64,000 nucleotides of DNA from Prevotella sp. (GTDB taxonomy: Bacteria > Bacteroidota > Bacteroidia > Bacteroidales > Bacteroidaceae). A model generated the notes under the pieces. That model did not search any database, was not told the origin of the DNA, and saw nothing but the letters and a program-made list of their open reading frames with translations. Location of the stretch: positions 1 through 64,000 of the forward strand of contig JALFSW010000021.1 in the NCBI GenBank assembly GCA_022779305.1. Reading direction: 5' to 3'. The position numbers were made by a program, and so were the translations under genes. Shown piece by piece: positions 28,821 to 39,623 of the stretch (its first letter is position 1; each line of letters opens with the position of its first letter).

Positions 28821-31284
28821 TAAACAAATTCACGTTTGCTTGTTCGGCACGTTCCATATAGCTCGCCACTCCTCCAACAACGACATTATCAAGTAACTCT
28901 TCACGTTTAATGCCCATAACGTCCATTGACATTTGGCAAGCGATGAACTCTACACCGTTTTCAATAGCCTGCCGACGCAGCGACTCCAAAGAATCAACGC
29001 CTTTCTTATTCATTAAAAACCTCATCATCTTCGCACCTAAACCCATCATGTTCATCTTGGATAGAGCAAGTTTTGAAGAGTCGGTTGGTAACATCCACCC
29101 GAACATATGCCCCCAAAGGTCCTTCTTCACCTTTGGTTTATGAACTTTCTTGATGGCATTCAGTCCCCAAAACGTAAAGAAGATGCTCACCTTCTTACCT
29201 GTCGCTGCCGCCCCATTAGCAAGCACAAAAGTGGCAAGTGTTTTATCTAAATCATCACTGAAGAGAATGAGTGTCTTACCCAAATTGTTTATCGTTCGCC
29301 CAGTAGCTTCCATTGCACAAGCAGTAGCTTTTTCTATCAAAACAATATGCTTTCCAGCCTCCGAACGTTTACCAAGAAACTTGTTACCTGTGGTGCGACA
29401 CCAGGCTTCAACATCATTGGGGAATGCTGCATCGGTGGAATGAATTTCCACTTGTTGTCCGGAAGTGAGTTCATCCATCGTTTGTTTCGTTTTAAGTATC
29501 GGACCGGGACACTGCATCCCACATGCGTCTATCTTGACTATTGCTTTTTCGGTTTGAGATGATGAATGATGACACGAATGCTCGCAGTTGCCTTTATCAG
29601 AAAAACCCTCTGGCATATTGATCTGAGCTGTGGCAGCTCTATATGTCCTCAAACCACCTATAAGATTTCTCACGTCCCCATAACCATTTGCCTTAAGAAT
29701 GTTTGACGCTAAATATCCCCGCAATCCAACAGCACAGAAAACCCATATAGGTTGATTTGTAGGTATTTCCTGAAGGCGATTTCTCAATTCATCCAATGGA
29801 ATGTTTATTGCTCCGGGAATACTTCCAAGAGCATATTCATCCGCTGTGCGAACATCAATGAGCGTCACTTTACTGATATCTGCCTGCTGCAATACCCGCC
29901 AATAAAGTGGCTGCATCTTTCCTGTGAGAATGTTGCTCGCTACATAACCCGAAACAGCAACAGGGTCTTTAGCCGAGGAAAATGGAGGTGCATAGGCGTG
30001 TTCCAAGCGAGTAAGTGTTTCAATCGTTGCCCCATTCTTGATAGCAAACGCATATTGATCTATGCGCTTATCTACACCATCAAAACCAACAATCTGTGCA
30101 CCATAAAGTTTACCATCTTCGGGGGAAAAGGTAATTTTTATATCCATCTGCAAATTACCTGGATAGTAGCCAGCGTGCGCACCACTATGAATCGTTGCAG
30201 AAAGATACGGAATGCCCATCTGTTTCAATCGTTTAGCTGGAAATCCCGTAGAAGCAACCGTCATATCGAAAACCTTGGCAATGGACGTACCGATAGAACC
30301 TTCATACTTCGTTTTATTACCCAACACCATATTGTCTGCAACAATACGAGCCTGACGATTAGCGGGTCCTGCCAAAAAGTTGAGCCATGGCTTATCTGTA
30401 ATAGGATGAGGATATTCTATGGCATCCCCCACAGCATAGATGTTTTCATTTGAGGTTTGCAAATATTCATTTACCCAAATGCCGTGCATCTCACCAAGTT
30501 TCAAGCCGGCAGCCTGTGCCAAACGCGTTTCGGCTCTCACACCAATGCTCAATAACACCATATCGGCTTTAAGTTCCGTACCCGATTGGAAACGAACCGT
30601 CAATTCATTGTCTTCACGAGAGAAACCCTCCACCGCCTGTTCCAAAAATAATTTCACATCCTGTTGCAACAGATGCTCATGTACTAAAGTTGCCATCGAA
30701 TAGTCAATAGGCGACATCACCTGGTTTGCCCGCTCTACCACAGCCACCTCGACACCGGCGTGTTTCAGATTTTCAGCCATCTCCAAACCTATAAATCCTC
30801 CACCCACAATGACAGCGCGCTTCACCCGATGTTCTTTCATGTAGGTCTTGATATTGTCCGTATCGCTCACGTTTCTTAACGTAAAAATCCCCTCACTATC
30901 AATTCCTTGAAGCGGTGGAACAACAGGCGATGCTCCTGGTGAAAGCAACAATTTGTCGTAGTCTTCGGCATATTCCTTGCCATCAGCTGCCCGAACGCTT
31001 ACCTTCTGATTGGCTACGTCAATAGCTGTTACTTCACTCAATGTTCGCACATCAACATTGAAACGCTTACCAAAAGCCTCTGGTGTTTGAACAAACAGAC
31101 GATCACGTTCTTCTATCACGCCACCAATATAATAAGGAAGTCCGCAATTGGCATACGATATATACTTACCCTTTTCAAAGAGAATGATCTCAGCATTCTC
31201 GGTCATTCGCCTGATACGTGCTGCGGCAGTTGCACCACCAGCAACCCCACCTACAATGATAATTTTCTTTCTATTTGCAGTCAT
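28816..31284 (-). CDS. CoA-disulfide reductase-like FAD oxidoreductase fused to rhodanese, TusA-like and DsrE-like domains, 822 aa
   Basis: IIIVGGVAGGATAAARIRR...SYANCGLPYYIGG; rhodanese VFCAVGLRGYLA; TusA CGMQCPGPILKTKQ. Confidence 0.9.
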   Translation of the reverse strand: MTANRKKIIIVGGVAGGATAAARIRRMTENAEIILFEKGKYISYANCGLPYYIGGVIEERDRLFVQTPEAFGKRFNVDVRTLSEVTAIDVANQKVSVRAADGKEYAEDYDKLLLSPGASPVVPPLQGIDSEGIFTLRNVSDTDNIKTYMKEHRVKRAVIVGGGFIGLEMAENLKHAGVEVAVVERANQVMSPIDYSMATLVHEHLLQQDVKLFLEQAVEGFSREDNELTVRFQSGTELKADMVLLSIGVRAETRLAQAAGLKLGEMHGIWVNEYLQTSNENIYAVGDAIEYPHPITDKPWLNFLAGPANRQARIVADNMVLGNKTKYEGSIGTSIAKVFDMTVASTGFPAKRLKQMGIPYLSATIHSGAHAGYYPGNLQMDIKITFSPEDGKLYGAQIVGFDGVDKRIDQYAFAIKNGATIETLTRLEHAYAPPFSSAKDPVAVSGYVASNILTGKMQPLYWRVLQQADISKVTLIDVRTADEYALGSIPGAINIPLDELRNRLQEIPTNQPIWVFCAVGLRGYLASNILKANGYGDVRNLIGGLRTYRAATAQINMPEGFSDKGNCEHSCHHSSSQTEKAIVKIDACGMQCPGPILKTKQTMDELTSGQQVEIHSTDAAFPNDVEAWCRTTGNKFLGKRSEAGKHIVLIEKATACAMEATGRTINNLGKTLILFSDDLDKTLATFVLANGAAATGKKVSIFFTFWGLNAIKKVHKPKVKKDLWGHMFGWMLPTDSSKLALSKMNMMGLGAKMMRFLMNKKGVDSLESLRRQAIENGVEFIACQMSMDVMGIKREELLDNVVVGGVASYMERAEQANVNLFI

Positions 31285-31527
31285 TTTTGTAATCTAAATA
31301 TTCTTATGCATTTTCGGTTAAACCTCAGGATGTCTGAAAAAATTTTTCATTCTTTCGTCGTTTAACGTCCCAATGAATGGTGCAAAGATATGAAATCTTT
31401 AATAGATAAAAAAATGACAATATCTATCTGACAATAGACGCAATCTATTTATTCGTAGGTGTCGCAGAACTATCATCCCATAGATTCCCCCTATCTCATC
31501 AGCATTTTCTCAAAACAACAGCTCAAT

Positions 31528-31563
31528 TTAAACCCAATTCGGTCATTAGACCGTTAGAATTAA
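31528..31563. repeat. solo end of the dispersed palindromic element
   Basis: ttaaacccaattcggtcattagaccgttagaat. Confidence 0.75.
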
Positions 31564-31606
31564 ATGTTTTCTTCCACAGAAAATCTATACCTCAGTTGCA
31601 AACAAA

Positions 31607-31639
31607 CTGAGCCTCGATTGACATGCAACCGAGGCTCAG
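31607..31639. terminator. perfect 10-bp-stem terminator-like hairpin
   Basis: CTGAGCCTCG-attgacatgcaac-CGAGGCTCAG. Confidence 0.6.
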
Positions 31640-31687
31640 AATTTCTCTTTTCCGACCAAATTGTTATCGCTTTGGATAAGTTCTGAT

Positions 31688-32140
31688 TTATTCTGTGGAT
31701 TCTGCAGAAAGCGTTGGAGCGGTGGGTTCTGCTGTTTCAACATCAGAAGAGGAAGTTTCTTCAGGGACGGTGGTGGTGATGTTCTTACGCTCGATGTTTC
31801 GGATACTTTTGAAAACTTTTTCGGCTTGTTGTTTCTCGTTCTCTTCCGTCGAATCGGACACGATGCTCTTTACACGCAATGTGTCGAACTTCAGGTTGAT
31901 TTTGTCTGCCAAAGTCGTATCGGGGTCGATGGCAGTTTGTGTATAGGCTGGATCGTGGCGGTGTTGGAGATAATAGAATGTGCCATAGGCAACGAGTAAC
32001 AATGTACCGATGACAATGAAAATGACCATCGGCAGACGAAGGGTTGGGTGATCGTTGCGATAGTTGTCAAGATTGAACCCACAATCGGGACAAGTGGTTT
32101 GCTCGTTGCTCACCTTTTTTTTACAGTTGGGGCATTTCAT
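31688..32140 (-). CDS. zinc-ribbon membrane protein, 150 aa
   Basis: MKCPNCKKKVSNEQTTCPDCGFNLDNY + TM. Confidence 0.75.
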   Translation of the reverse strand: MKCPNCKKKVSNEQTTCPDCGFNLDNYRNDHPTLRLPMVIFIVIGTLLLVAYGTFYYLQHRHDPAYTQTAIDPDTTLADKINLKFDTLRVKSIVSDSTEENEKQQAEKVFKSIRNIERKNITTTVPEETSSSDVETAEPTAPTLSAESTE

Positions 32141-32239
32141 TTTTTTCTTTCTTTTATAGCGTTCTTTTTTAATAGCGTACTGTCTGCAATTGTTTCACCA
32201 GATTTTACCCGTTTCTCTAAAACGCCTGTTCTCTTTTTG

Positions 32240-32276
32240 TTTAACCCAAATCGGTCATAAGACCGTTAGAGGTTTA
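32240..32276. repeat. solo hairpin end of the dispersed element at the stop of the GNAT gene
   Basis: ttaacccaaatcggtcataagaccgttagaggttta. Confidence 0.8.
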
Positions 32277-32795
32277 AAGGAAAAGCTGCATCAAAATGGC
32301 GTTGCGAAATTTTGTGCCTTCCGAAAGCCAATCTTTCAAAATGGCAGTGGATTCAAAACCGGCAGCTTGCAAACATTTGAGCGACGCCTTGTTCGTTTCG
32401 TCCACATAGGCATAGAGCTGACGCAGATGCAAAACAGAATGGGCATATTGACGGATGCGACAGATGGCTTTCAGTCCGTAGCCCCTATGTTGGTGTTCTT
32501 TTTGAAGGATGATGCCCAATTCAGCCCGCCTGTTCTTTGGGTCGAACGCAATGAGATCTATCACACCAATGGGCGTTTGATATGCCTTTTCAATGATGAG
32601 TCTCACCTGCCCATCGGCATAAATATCGTTCTGTGCCGTAGCGATGTAATTGCGCAAGACGTATCGACTATACGGCACGTTCGTTGCACTGATGCTCCAT
32701 ATAGACTCGTCGTTCTCTATTTTGTAGAGAAAATCAAGATCTTCGGGTTCCATTGCCCGCAGCGTGATGGCGTCGGCTTGATAGGTCATAGGCAT
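32274..32795 (-). CDS. GNAT family N-acetyltransferase
   Basis: AELGIILQKEHQHRGYGLKAICRIRQYA. Confidence 0.85.
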   Translation of the reverse strand: MPMTYQADAITLRAMEPEDLDFLYKIENDESIWSISATNVPYSRYVLRNYIATAQNDIYADGQVRLIIEKAYQTPIGVIDLIAFDPKNRRAELGIILQKEHQHRGYGLKAICRIRQYAHSVLHLRQLYAYVDETNKASLKCLQAAGFESTAILKDWLSEGTKFRNAILMQLFL

Positions 32796-32826
32796 TCGGG
32801 GAAATTAATTGAGCATTCGGGCGGGG

Positions 32827-34062
32827 TTAGTTAAGCGTTTCTTTGGGCGTGATGATACACTGTGATTGCGGATGATACGTTCCTATGAAGACATTCGCAG
32901 TGGGTTGTTGCGAGAAAAGTGAAAAGATTTCTTCGTAATCGAAGGTTGCTGTGTCATAGACAATATAGTTGCGCTGACGGCTGTCTATGTTGTCAATGAT
33001 GAGCTGATGTTGTGCCGCAGCATCGTTGTTGTCTGCAGCTATGTAAGTCGCTGATACACCATAGCGCAGGGCTATGCGTTCACATTCGGCAAGCATCCCC
33101 TTACTGCCAATGAAAAAATAGTTGGGAAACGCCTCACGCGAGATTTCCGTGAAGCCCAAGGAATGTGATGTGCGGTCGGCAAGCATCTTGATGAGCGAGA
33201 CAAATGCCTTCATGTAGATGGCACTTTTAATGGGGACGCTCAACAGAAAACTCATTCCACTGTAATGTTTGCGAAAGAAAATGAGCATCGCATCATAGAA
33301 AATGTGTACATAGCGAAAGCTCGATTTCTGTGTACTTTCACCCTTGTAGTGCACAATTGATGTGGGCACATACCAGTTTTCATATCCGCCTTTGAGCAAA
33401 CGATAGCTCAGGTCTACATCTTCGCCATACATAAAGAAATCTTCATCGAGCAAACCCACTGCGTCTAAGGCTTTCCGCCGCAAGAGGAAGAATGCGCCAC
33501 TGATGACCTCGATGCGGGCAGGTGCGTCCCATGTGATGCCCCCCATGTAATAATGTCCGAACCGAGGATGGTCGGGATAGCGTTTGCAAAGCCCTGCCAT
33601 CTTATAGAACGACACCATGGGAGAAGGCAAACCGCGCCTACTTTCAAGGGCTTTCGTTCCGTCGGCATTGAGCATGCGCACCCCTGCAGCCCCTGCTTTG
33701 GGATGACTATCCATGAAGCGCAACACATCTATAAGCGAACTTTCGCCCACGACCGTATCGGGATTGAGCAACAAGACATATTCGCCTTTCGACTGACGAA
33801 TGGCGAGGTTGTTGGCACGTGAAAACCCGAGGTTATGCACTGAAGAAATACAGCGCACCCACTGAAAGCGTTGGCGGATGTAGTCCACCGATCCGTCTTC
33901 CGAATGATTGTCTACAACGATTACTTCTGCCTCCTTTTCTGCCTGACTATCAGTTGAAGAAGGGAAAAGTTTGGCACGGAGAAGTGCTTTTTCCACGCTC
34001 AAAAGACATTGTTCGAGGAAGAAGCGCACATTATAATTAACGATGATGATCGATAGTTTCAT
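32827..34062 (-). CDS. glycosyltransferase family 2
   Basis: MKLSIIIVNYNVRFFLEQCLLSV; VVDNHSEDGS; FFMYGEDVDLSYR. Confidence 0.9.
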   Translation of the reverse strand: MKLSIIIVNYNVRFFLEQCLLSVEKALLRAKLFPSSTDSQAEKEAEVIVVDNHSEDGSVDYIRQRFQWVRCISSVHNLGFSRANNLAIRQSKGEYVLLLNPDTVVGESSLIDVLRFMDSHPKAGAAGVRMLNADGTKALESRRGLPSPMVSFYKMAGLCKRYPDHPRFGHYYMGGITWDAPARIEVISGAFFLLRRKALDAVGLLDEDFFMYGEDVDLSYRLLKGGYENWYVPTSIVHYKGESTQKSSFRYVHIFYDAMLIFFRKHYSGMSFLLSVPIKSAIYMKAFVSLIKMLADRTSHSLGFTEISREAFPNYFFIGSKGMLAECERIALRYGVSATYIAADNNDAAAQHQLIIDNIDSRQRNYIVYDTATFDYEEIFSLFSQQPTANVFIGTYHPQSQCIITPKETLN

Positions 34063-34085
34063 TGCAGATGGTCTCTATGGGTGGA

Positions 34086-34532
34086 TTATTTTTGGCTGGT
34101 CGGTTGGATTTCACGCTGTCTGCGTTTCTCTGTGGGAAAGACGAAGAAAAGGCTCAACAGACAGATCACAGCAAGATAAAAAAAGCCCACTTCCGCTCCA
34201 CAGAGATAATAGGCAACGCTATTGAGCAAGAGCGGAACGCCCAAGACGAGCAACCGCACGATGCTCCACCGTGCATACACCGCAACCTTTGCCACGTCAT
34301 CCGTGTCCGAAATGCGCTTTTTAATAAAGGAAAAGTGCATCATCGTCAGTGCTACGGGAATGGCACAAAGCGTGAGGAGTTGCAAAGAGATTTGCAACAC
34401 GAAGCGTGTTTGCGCATCTTCTATTGGGTTGATGAGTAGCGGGTTCCATTCCATCACTGCCCACCATAAGAGCGCAATGAGCACAACGCCCGTGGCGATG
34501 ATTTGTTGTCGTCTTTGTGTTGTTGTTTTCAT
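34086..34532 (-). CDS. hypothetical membrane protein, 148 aa
   Basis: Four TM segments. Confidence 0.65.
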   Translation of the reverse strand: MKTTTQRRQQIIATGVVLIALLWWAVMEWNPLLINPIEDAQTRFVLQISLQLLTLCAIPVALTMMHFSFIKKRISDTDDVAKVAVYARWSIVRLLVLGVPLLLNSVAYYLCGAEVGFFYLAVICLLSLFFVFPTEKRRQREIQPTSQK

Positions 34533-34544
34533 ATATTGATTGTC

Positions 34545-35153
34545 CTATCCCTCCAAAGGTGTGCGGTTAAGAATACTGCGTCCGAGTGTGATTTCGTCGG
34601 TGTATTCCAATTCATCGCCCACGGAAATTCCCCGTGCAATGACCGACACACGAACGGCTTTGCCTTTCAGTTTTCTTGAGATATAAAAATTGGTAGTGTC
34701 GCCCTCCATCGTACTTGCCAAGGCAAGGATAACCTCCCGAACGCCTTCATTTTCAACCCTTTCAATGAGCGAATCGATTTCCAAGTCGTTGGGACCGATG
34801 CCGTCTATGGGAGAAATGATGCCCCCCAAAACATGGTAAAGTCCAGAGAATTGTTGCGTATTCTCAATTGCCATCACGTCTTGAATGTTTTCCACCACAC
34901 AGATCGTCGATTCATCGCGACGTGGATTGGCGCAGATGTCACACGTATCCGTGTCGGAAATGTTGTGGCAACGCTGGCAGTATTTCACATCGTGGCGTAA
35001 AGCTTTCAATGCCTCAACAAAAGTGTCTACATCCTCTGTCTTCTCTCGAAGCAAATGCAGGGCAAAACGCAGTCCCGTCTTCCGTCCCACGCCGGGCAGA
35101 TGGGCGAGTTCTTCGACTGCCTTTTCGAGCAATCGAGAAGGATATTGCTGCAT
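34545..35153 (-). CDS. recR: recombination protein RecR
   Basis: [34 protein letters not shown] zinc motif; Toprim. Confidence 0.95.
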   Translation of the reverse strand: MQQYPSRLLEKAVEELAHLPGVGRKTGLRFALHLLREKTEDVDTFVEALKALRHDVKYCQRCHNISDTDTCDICANPRRDESTICVVENIQDVMAIENTQQFSGLYHVLGGIISPIDGIGPNDLEIDSLIERVENEGVREVILALASTMEGDTTNFYISRKLKGKAVRVSVIARGISVGDELEYTDEITLGRSILNRTPLEG

Positions 35154-35163
35154 ACCGATGCCG

Positions 35164-35664
35164 TTAATCGTCGAAAAGATAGATGCCCAAACCCACTTTG
35201 AAGCCTATCGTTGAATAGTCGGACTTCTTGAGCGAGAGGTCGTAATAAATGGCGGGTTCTATCGTTACCGAACGATTGATGAAGAAAGCATAACCCACTT
35301 CCACATTGGGCATTACGTCGTTATAGCTCTTTTGTGCATGCACCAATTTAGCACCTGCACCGAGATAAAGTCCGTTTTGCGTAATATAGTAGCGTGCGCC
35401 GGCTCCGACGCTGATATGATCGGGCACCACGTCCGACCCATTGTGCTGATAGTTCACCGATCCTAACACCATGATGTCGTCCCAAAGGAAGTAACCCGCC
35501 TTGCCTTCGACGCCGAGATTCAATCCATTCGCACCATTATAATTCAAGTCGATTCCTGTAAGCGAACCTCCCACGTAGCCCTTTCCTTCTTGGAACTGTG
35601 CTCGCACGCCCAATGCCAATAACACAAGCATCGTCAGCAAAGCCATTCTTTTTTTCATAAACAT
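35164..35664 (-). CDS. outer membrane beta-barrel protein
   Basis: Signal peptide, alternating beta strands, C-terminal GLGIYLFDD. Confidence 0.75.
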   Translation of the reverse strand: MFMKKRMALLTMLVLLALGVRAQFQEGKGYVGGSLTGIDLNYNGANGLNLGVEGKAGYFLWDDIMVLGSVNYQHNGSDVVPDHISVGAGARYYITQNGLYLGAGAKLVHAQKSYNDVMPNVEVGYAFFINRSVTIEPAIYYDLSLKKSDYSTIGFKVGLGIYLFDD

Positions 35665-35720
35665 TATTCTTTAATAATTATCAATAATTCTTATAATGCA
35701 AGACAAAGGTAAGGGAATTA

Positions 35721-35751
35721 TTTGAATTACGAAAATAAATGAGTATCTTTG
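35721..35751 (+). promoter_or_regulatory. TTTG-N19-TATCTTTG promoter upstream of CTAG tract B
   Basis: Exact motif and spacing. Confidence 0.65.
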
Positions 35752-35836
35752 TACCTTATTTTGCATAAAATGAGAGATGGGGGCATTTAAGGACACAGAA
35801 ATCTCAATCGGAGCGCCCGATGAAGAATCTTGAAAA

Positions 35837-35938
35837 CTAGGGTCCCTAGGAGAACTAAGAAAGCCTAGAAAAACCTAGAAAAACCTAGGAAGACTAGGAA
35901 GACTAGGAAAACCTAGGATAACCTAGGAAAACCTAGAA
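35837..35938. repeat. CTAG tract B: 10 CTAG, 9-10 bp period in its regular part
   Basis: cctagaaaaacctagaaaaacctaggaagactaggaagactaggaaaacctagg... Confidence 0.95.
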
Positions 35939-35982
35939 AAATGAGTTCCCCCTGCACCCCAATAAAGCATAAACAAAATTAA

Positions 35983-37698
35983 ATGAAGAAACTTTTCACT
36001 GCCGCCTTGATGGCTTGTTTCGCAGGAAGCACGATGGCGCAATACTACCTCACTCCACGCACACCTGCCTACGACCTCAATGCGTCGCCCAAAAGAGAAA
36101 TAAGAGCAGTGTGGCTCACCACCTTGGGCAACCTCGACTGGCCAAAGACCTACGCCACATCGCCAGAAAACATTGAACGACAAAAGAAAGAACTCACCGA
36201 TATTCTCGATAAATATGCCGCTGCCAATATCAACACAGTTTTATTGCAGGCGAGAGTTCGTGCGGCAACCATCTATCCTTCTGATTACGAACCTTGGGAT
36301 CAGTGCATCACTGGGCGAGCCGGACAAGCACCAGGCTATGGCTATGACCCACTGAAATTCGCCGTTGAGGAATGCCACAAACGGGGGATGGAAATCCACG
36401 CATGGTTGGCTGCCATACCCATTGGCGCATCGAAAGCATTGGGCGCACAACGCATGCGCGAACGTGGGTTCGATGTGAGAAGCTATTCCACAGGAGCCTA
36501 CGTAAATCCTGCCGACCCAAAAATAGCCGATTATCTGGCAGAAATCTGTGCAGAAATCACCCGAAAATATGACATTGACGGCATCAACCTCGACTACATC
36601 CGCTATCCTGATAGTTGGCCAAAAGCGTCTTATCGTGAGGGTGATACACCTGATGAACGGCGGGCAAACATCACGAAAATCGTACGGGCAATCCACGACA
36701 AGGTGAAGGCACTCAAACCATGGGTGAAAATTTCTTGTTCGCCCATTGGAAAGCATGCCGATTTGATGCGCTATTCGTCGAAGGGATACAACGCCAGAGA
36801 AAAAGTGTATCAAGACGCACAACTGTGGATCAAGCGAGGCTACATGGATCAGCTCTACCCGATGCAATATTTCCGAGACCAGAACTATTACCCTTTCTGT
36901 GCCGATTGGGTGGAAAACTCGAATGGCAAAGACATCGTCACGGGATTGGGTACTTATTTTCTCGATCCACGTGAGGGCAGCTGGACACTTGCCGACATCA
37001 AACGCCAAATGTATGTGAGCCGCAGTTTGGGCATGGGACATGCACATTTCCGATCGAAATATCTGACGGACAACCGACAGGGAGTTTACGACTTTGAACG
37101 CCTTTTCAATTTCCTCCCCGCCATTCCGCCTGCAATGACGTGGATGGGCAAAAAACAGCCCCAACAACCAAAGTATCGGGGAAAGACGGGCGATTTGAAA
37201 ACCATCGACAGCGACCATCGAGTTACCATCGCATGGCGAGGCAACGCACCTTATTATAATATATATGCATCGTTCACCTATCCTGTCGACGTCTCAGACG
37301 CACGCAACTTGGTATTCGGACGCTATGCCGATTGCAGTTTCATGGTTAAAACACAATCGGGACGTCCGCTCTACTATGCCATTACGGCAATGGATCGCTA
37401 TGGCAACGAAAGTGAGCCGCTGCAAGAACGCAGGCTCACAACGGATAGCCGAAAAGAGGAGTTTCTCGCTGTGGACAATGATAAGGTAATGCTGCCAGAA
37501 GAGGCAGCAAGCATGGATACGGACTTTTTCCTCATCTCGTCTTTGGCTGGCAACACCATCGCCCGAAAATACGTATCAAGTGCTTCGCCTACCAAGATTG
37601 ATGTCTTTAGCCTACCCAATGGGGTCTATGAACTCTCTGCCCACTCAAAACGCAACAAGAGTGTGCACCGCATCGGTTTCTTCATCCTCAAACGATAA
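35983..37698 (+). CDS. family 10-like glycosyl hydrolase (GHL10/DUF187), 571 aa
   Basis: REIRAVWLTTLGNLDWP...; DIDGINLDYIRYP. Confidence 0.85.
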   Translation: MKKLFTAALMACFAGSTMAQYYLTPRTPAYDLNASPKREIRAVWLTTLGNLDWPKTYATSPENIERQKKELTDILDKYAAANINTVLLQARVRAATIYPSDYEPWDQCITGRAGQAPGYGYDPLKFAVEECHKRGMEIHAWLAAIPIGASKALGAQRMRERGFDVRSYSTGAYVNPADPKIADYLAEICAEITRKYDIDGINLDYIRYPDSWPKASYREGDTPDERRANITKIVRAIHDKVKALKPWVKISCSPIGKHADLMRYSSKGYNAREKVYQDAQLWIKRGYMDQLYPMQYFRDQNYYPFCADWVENSNGKDIVTGLGTYFLDPREGSWTLADIKRQMYVSRSLGMGHAHFRSKYLTDNRQGVYDFERLFNFLPAIPPAMTWMGKKQPQQPKYRGKTGDLKTIDSDHRVTIAWRGNAPYYNIYASFTYPVDVSDARNLVFGRYADCSFMVKTQSGRPLYYAITAMDRYGNESEPLQERRLTTDSRKEEFLAVDNDKVMLPEEAASMDTDFFLISSLAGNTIARKYVSSASPTKIDVFSLPNGVYELSAHSKRNKSVHRIGFFILKR

Positions 37699-37705
37699 AG
37701 ATAAA

Positions 37706-39343
37706 CTACACTTCATATACGCCAATGCGTTTGATCTGACTTTCAAAGCGGTCATGGTTAATTGATCGACTCTTGAGTTTCGATCGATAAGTATAGATCG
37801 TGGTGATGCTTGAACGCAGGATGGATGAAATTTTAGCATTGTCGTGAACACCCAAACGAATGAGTGCGAGAATGCGCAGTTCGGTTGTCAAACTACCGTC
37901 TTGTTTAGGAAAAATCTGTTCATCGGGCTTAAGAAGCAAGTTCACATCATTGACAAATGTAGGATAGATGTTCAAGAAAGCTGCATCAAAATTCTCATAG
38001 AAAGCCTTTGTGCAATCTTGAAGTAAGGCGTTCGATTTGAGTTCTTGATAGAGTTCTTGCATCCGTTTTTCGCGCGCAAGACGGTTTTCGATTTTTCGTT
38101 GCGCATCCACTTTGTCTATAATATCAGACGAAAGCTCCAAAAATCGCCCAATGTATTCTTCTTTTATGAGATTGCCCTCTCGCATGAGCCGATTGGCTTC
38201 TTGCAAATCTTCCACGGCTGTCTCCATACGGTCGTTCATTTCGTGCACCTGCCGATTCATTCTCAAATAACGTTTGAGCAATTTCGTGATGGCAACGAGG
38301 GCAACAATCAATAGAATAACTATGAAACCAAGGATGCCCAACTGTATGCGCATCTTGTTTTGTTGTGCTTCTTGATTGGCAATGTAAACTTTCTGAATTT
38401 CAGGAATAAGTTCCGATGCTTGACTATTGCGCAAGCGTGTGCCATAAAAATTGGCATCATCAATGGCAATGTTCAGATAGCGATAGGCACGTTCCACATC
38501 ACCTTCTTTGAAGAGCAATGATGCCAATTTGCGCAGCGCAATACTCTCTTTTATGCTCCCCCTAATATCGGCAATGGCACTCATTATCAGATAATCTCTT
38601 TCTTCTTTACTGTCGTTCAGTACTTCATAAAACTGAGCTATCTTACTTACCAATGCCGCATACTCTTGATCCGTTTCTTTCCATTTCTTCAGATACGGCA
38701 CAAGCAAATTGATGGCTTTTTGATGATCACCCAACTGACTGGCAAGTGTTGCTCGTGTTACAATGTTGATATAGGAATTTTTCGGTGACGTAACAAGCAA
38801 CAAATGCCAGTAATCCATTGCCCGCGCAATGTAGCGGTCGGAAAGACTCGTTCTACTTGAAAATTCTGCCATCAAACTGTATTGAAATCGCCAACTGTCA
38901 TAATAATTGATGAGATTTTCTTTACAAAGCCTACTTTCATCCAGCATTTCAAGAATTTTCTTTGCTTCTGTGAAAAGCCCTGCCCGACTGTGAATATTAG
39001 CTTTGCGCAAGGTCGCCTCTTCTATGAGGTGCTGATCATGGATTTTATGTGCATAATCCATGATCTTATTGGCATAGACCAATGCCGAATCAAATTGAAA
39101 CGATTCGTATTCTTCATAGAGCTGATTGCAAATGTCATAACATTGTCTGTCAGTAAGATTGGGCGTAAAGAGCTGAAAACGAATAGATTTGATGCGGTCT
39201 TCCTTTTTCTTTGTAATGTTCGGAATGTCTTCTATGCAGCGGTCAAGCTGATCATAGGGACTGCTTCCCCATATGCCAAGCGAATAGAAAAAAATACTCA
39301 AGAGTGTGAGCAATCTGAGGGTTAGATTTCTTGTTTCGGTCAT
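37706..39343 (-). CDS. TPR/coiled-coil membrane regulator, DUF6377-like, 545 aa
   Basis: TPR-like N-terminus, TM, coiled coil, C-terminal HTH-like ELRILALIRLGVHDNAKISSILRSSITTIYTYRSKLKSR. Confidence 0.75.
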   Translation of the reverse strand: MTETRNLTLRLLTLLSIFFYSLGIWGSSPYDQLDRCIEDIPNITKKKEDRIKSIRFQLFTPNLTDRQCYDICNQLYEEYESFQFDSALVYANKIMDYAHKIHDQHLIEEATLRKANIHSRAGLFTEAKKILEMLDESRLCKENLINYYDSWRFQYSLMAEFSSRTSLSDRYIARAMDYWHLLLVTSPKNSYINIVTRATLASQLGDHQKAINLLVPYLKKWKETDQEYAALVSKIAQFYEVLNDSKEERDYLIMSAIADIRGSIKESIALRKLASLLFKEGDVERAYRYLNIAIDDANFYGTRLRNSQASELIPEIQKVYIANQEAQQNKMRIQLGILGFIVILLIVALVAITKLLKRYLRMNRQVHEMNDRMETAVEDLQEANRLMREGNLIKEEYIGRFLELSSDIIDKVDAQRKIENRLAREKRMQELYQELKSNALLQDCTKAFYENFDAAFLNIYPTFVNDVNLLLKPDEQIFPKQDGSLTTELRILALIRLGVHDNAKISSILRSSITTIYTYRSKLKSRSINHDRFESQIKRIGVYEV

Positions 39344-39426
39344 AACAGCGGTCTTTATAGGGCAAATTTACACAAAAAAAGACGTTCTGCAAAACGATTG
39401 TAAAGAATTTGGATCGGAATAATCAG

Positions 39427-39462
39427 AAAAAAGGTGCATTCATGATTCGCATCATCTGCACC
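39427..39462 (-). terminator. intrinsic terminator of the ncRNA candidate
   Basis: GGTGCAGATGATGCGAATCATGAATGCACC followed by T6 on minus strand. Confidence 0.8.
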
Positions 39463-39623
39463 TTAGAGTTTAGCTTACTGTTGATTGAGAAAATGTTAAC
39501 CTGTACAAATCTAAAAAAACTTTTAGATCAAGGCTTCAACCATCACTGGCTCCCACCCTTACGTACTATAAATTGTCTTTAACCTAATTTTATGTACCTA
39601 AAAAGTTGCTTTACTAGTTTTAT
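39427..39623 (-). ncRNA. ~197-nt stand-alone structured RNA, 6S-like (Bacteroidales-1-type) candidate
   Basis: Minus-strand TAACTTTG -7 element at 39636-39629, no ORF, perfect terminator ggtgcagatgatgcgaatcatgaatgcaccTTTTTT at the 3' end; AGUaaAGC / GCUaaACU end pairing. Confidence 0.55.
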
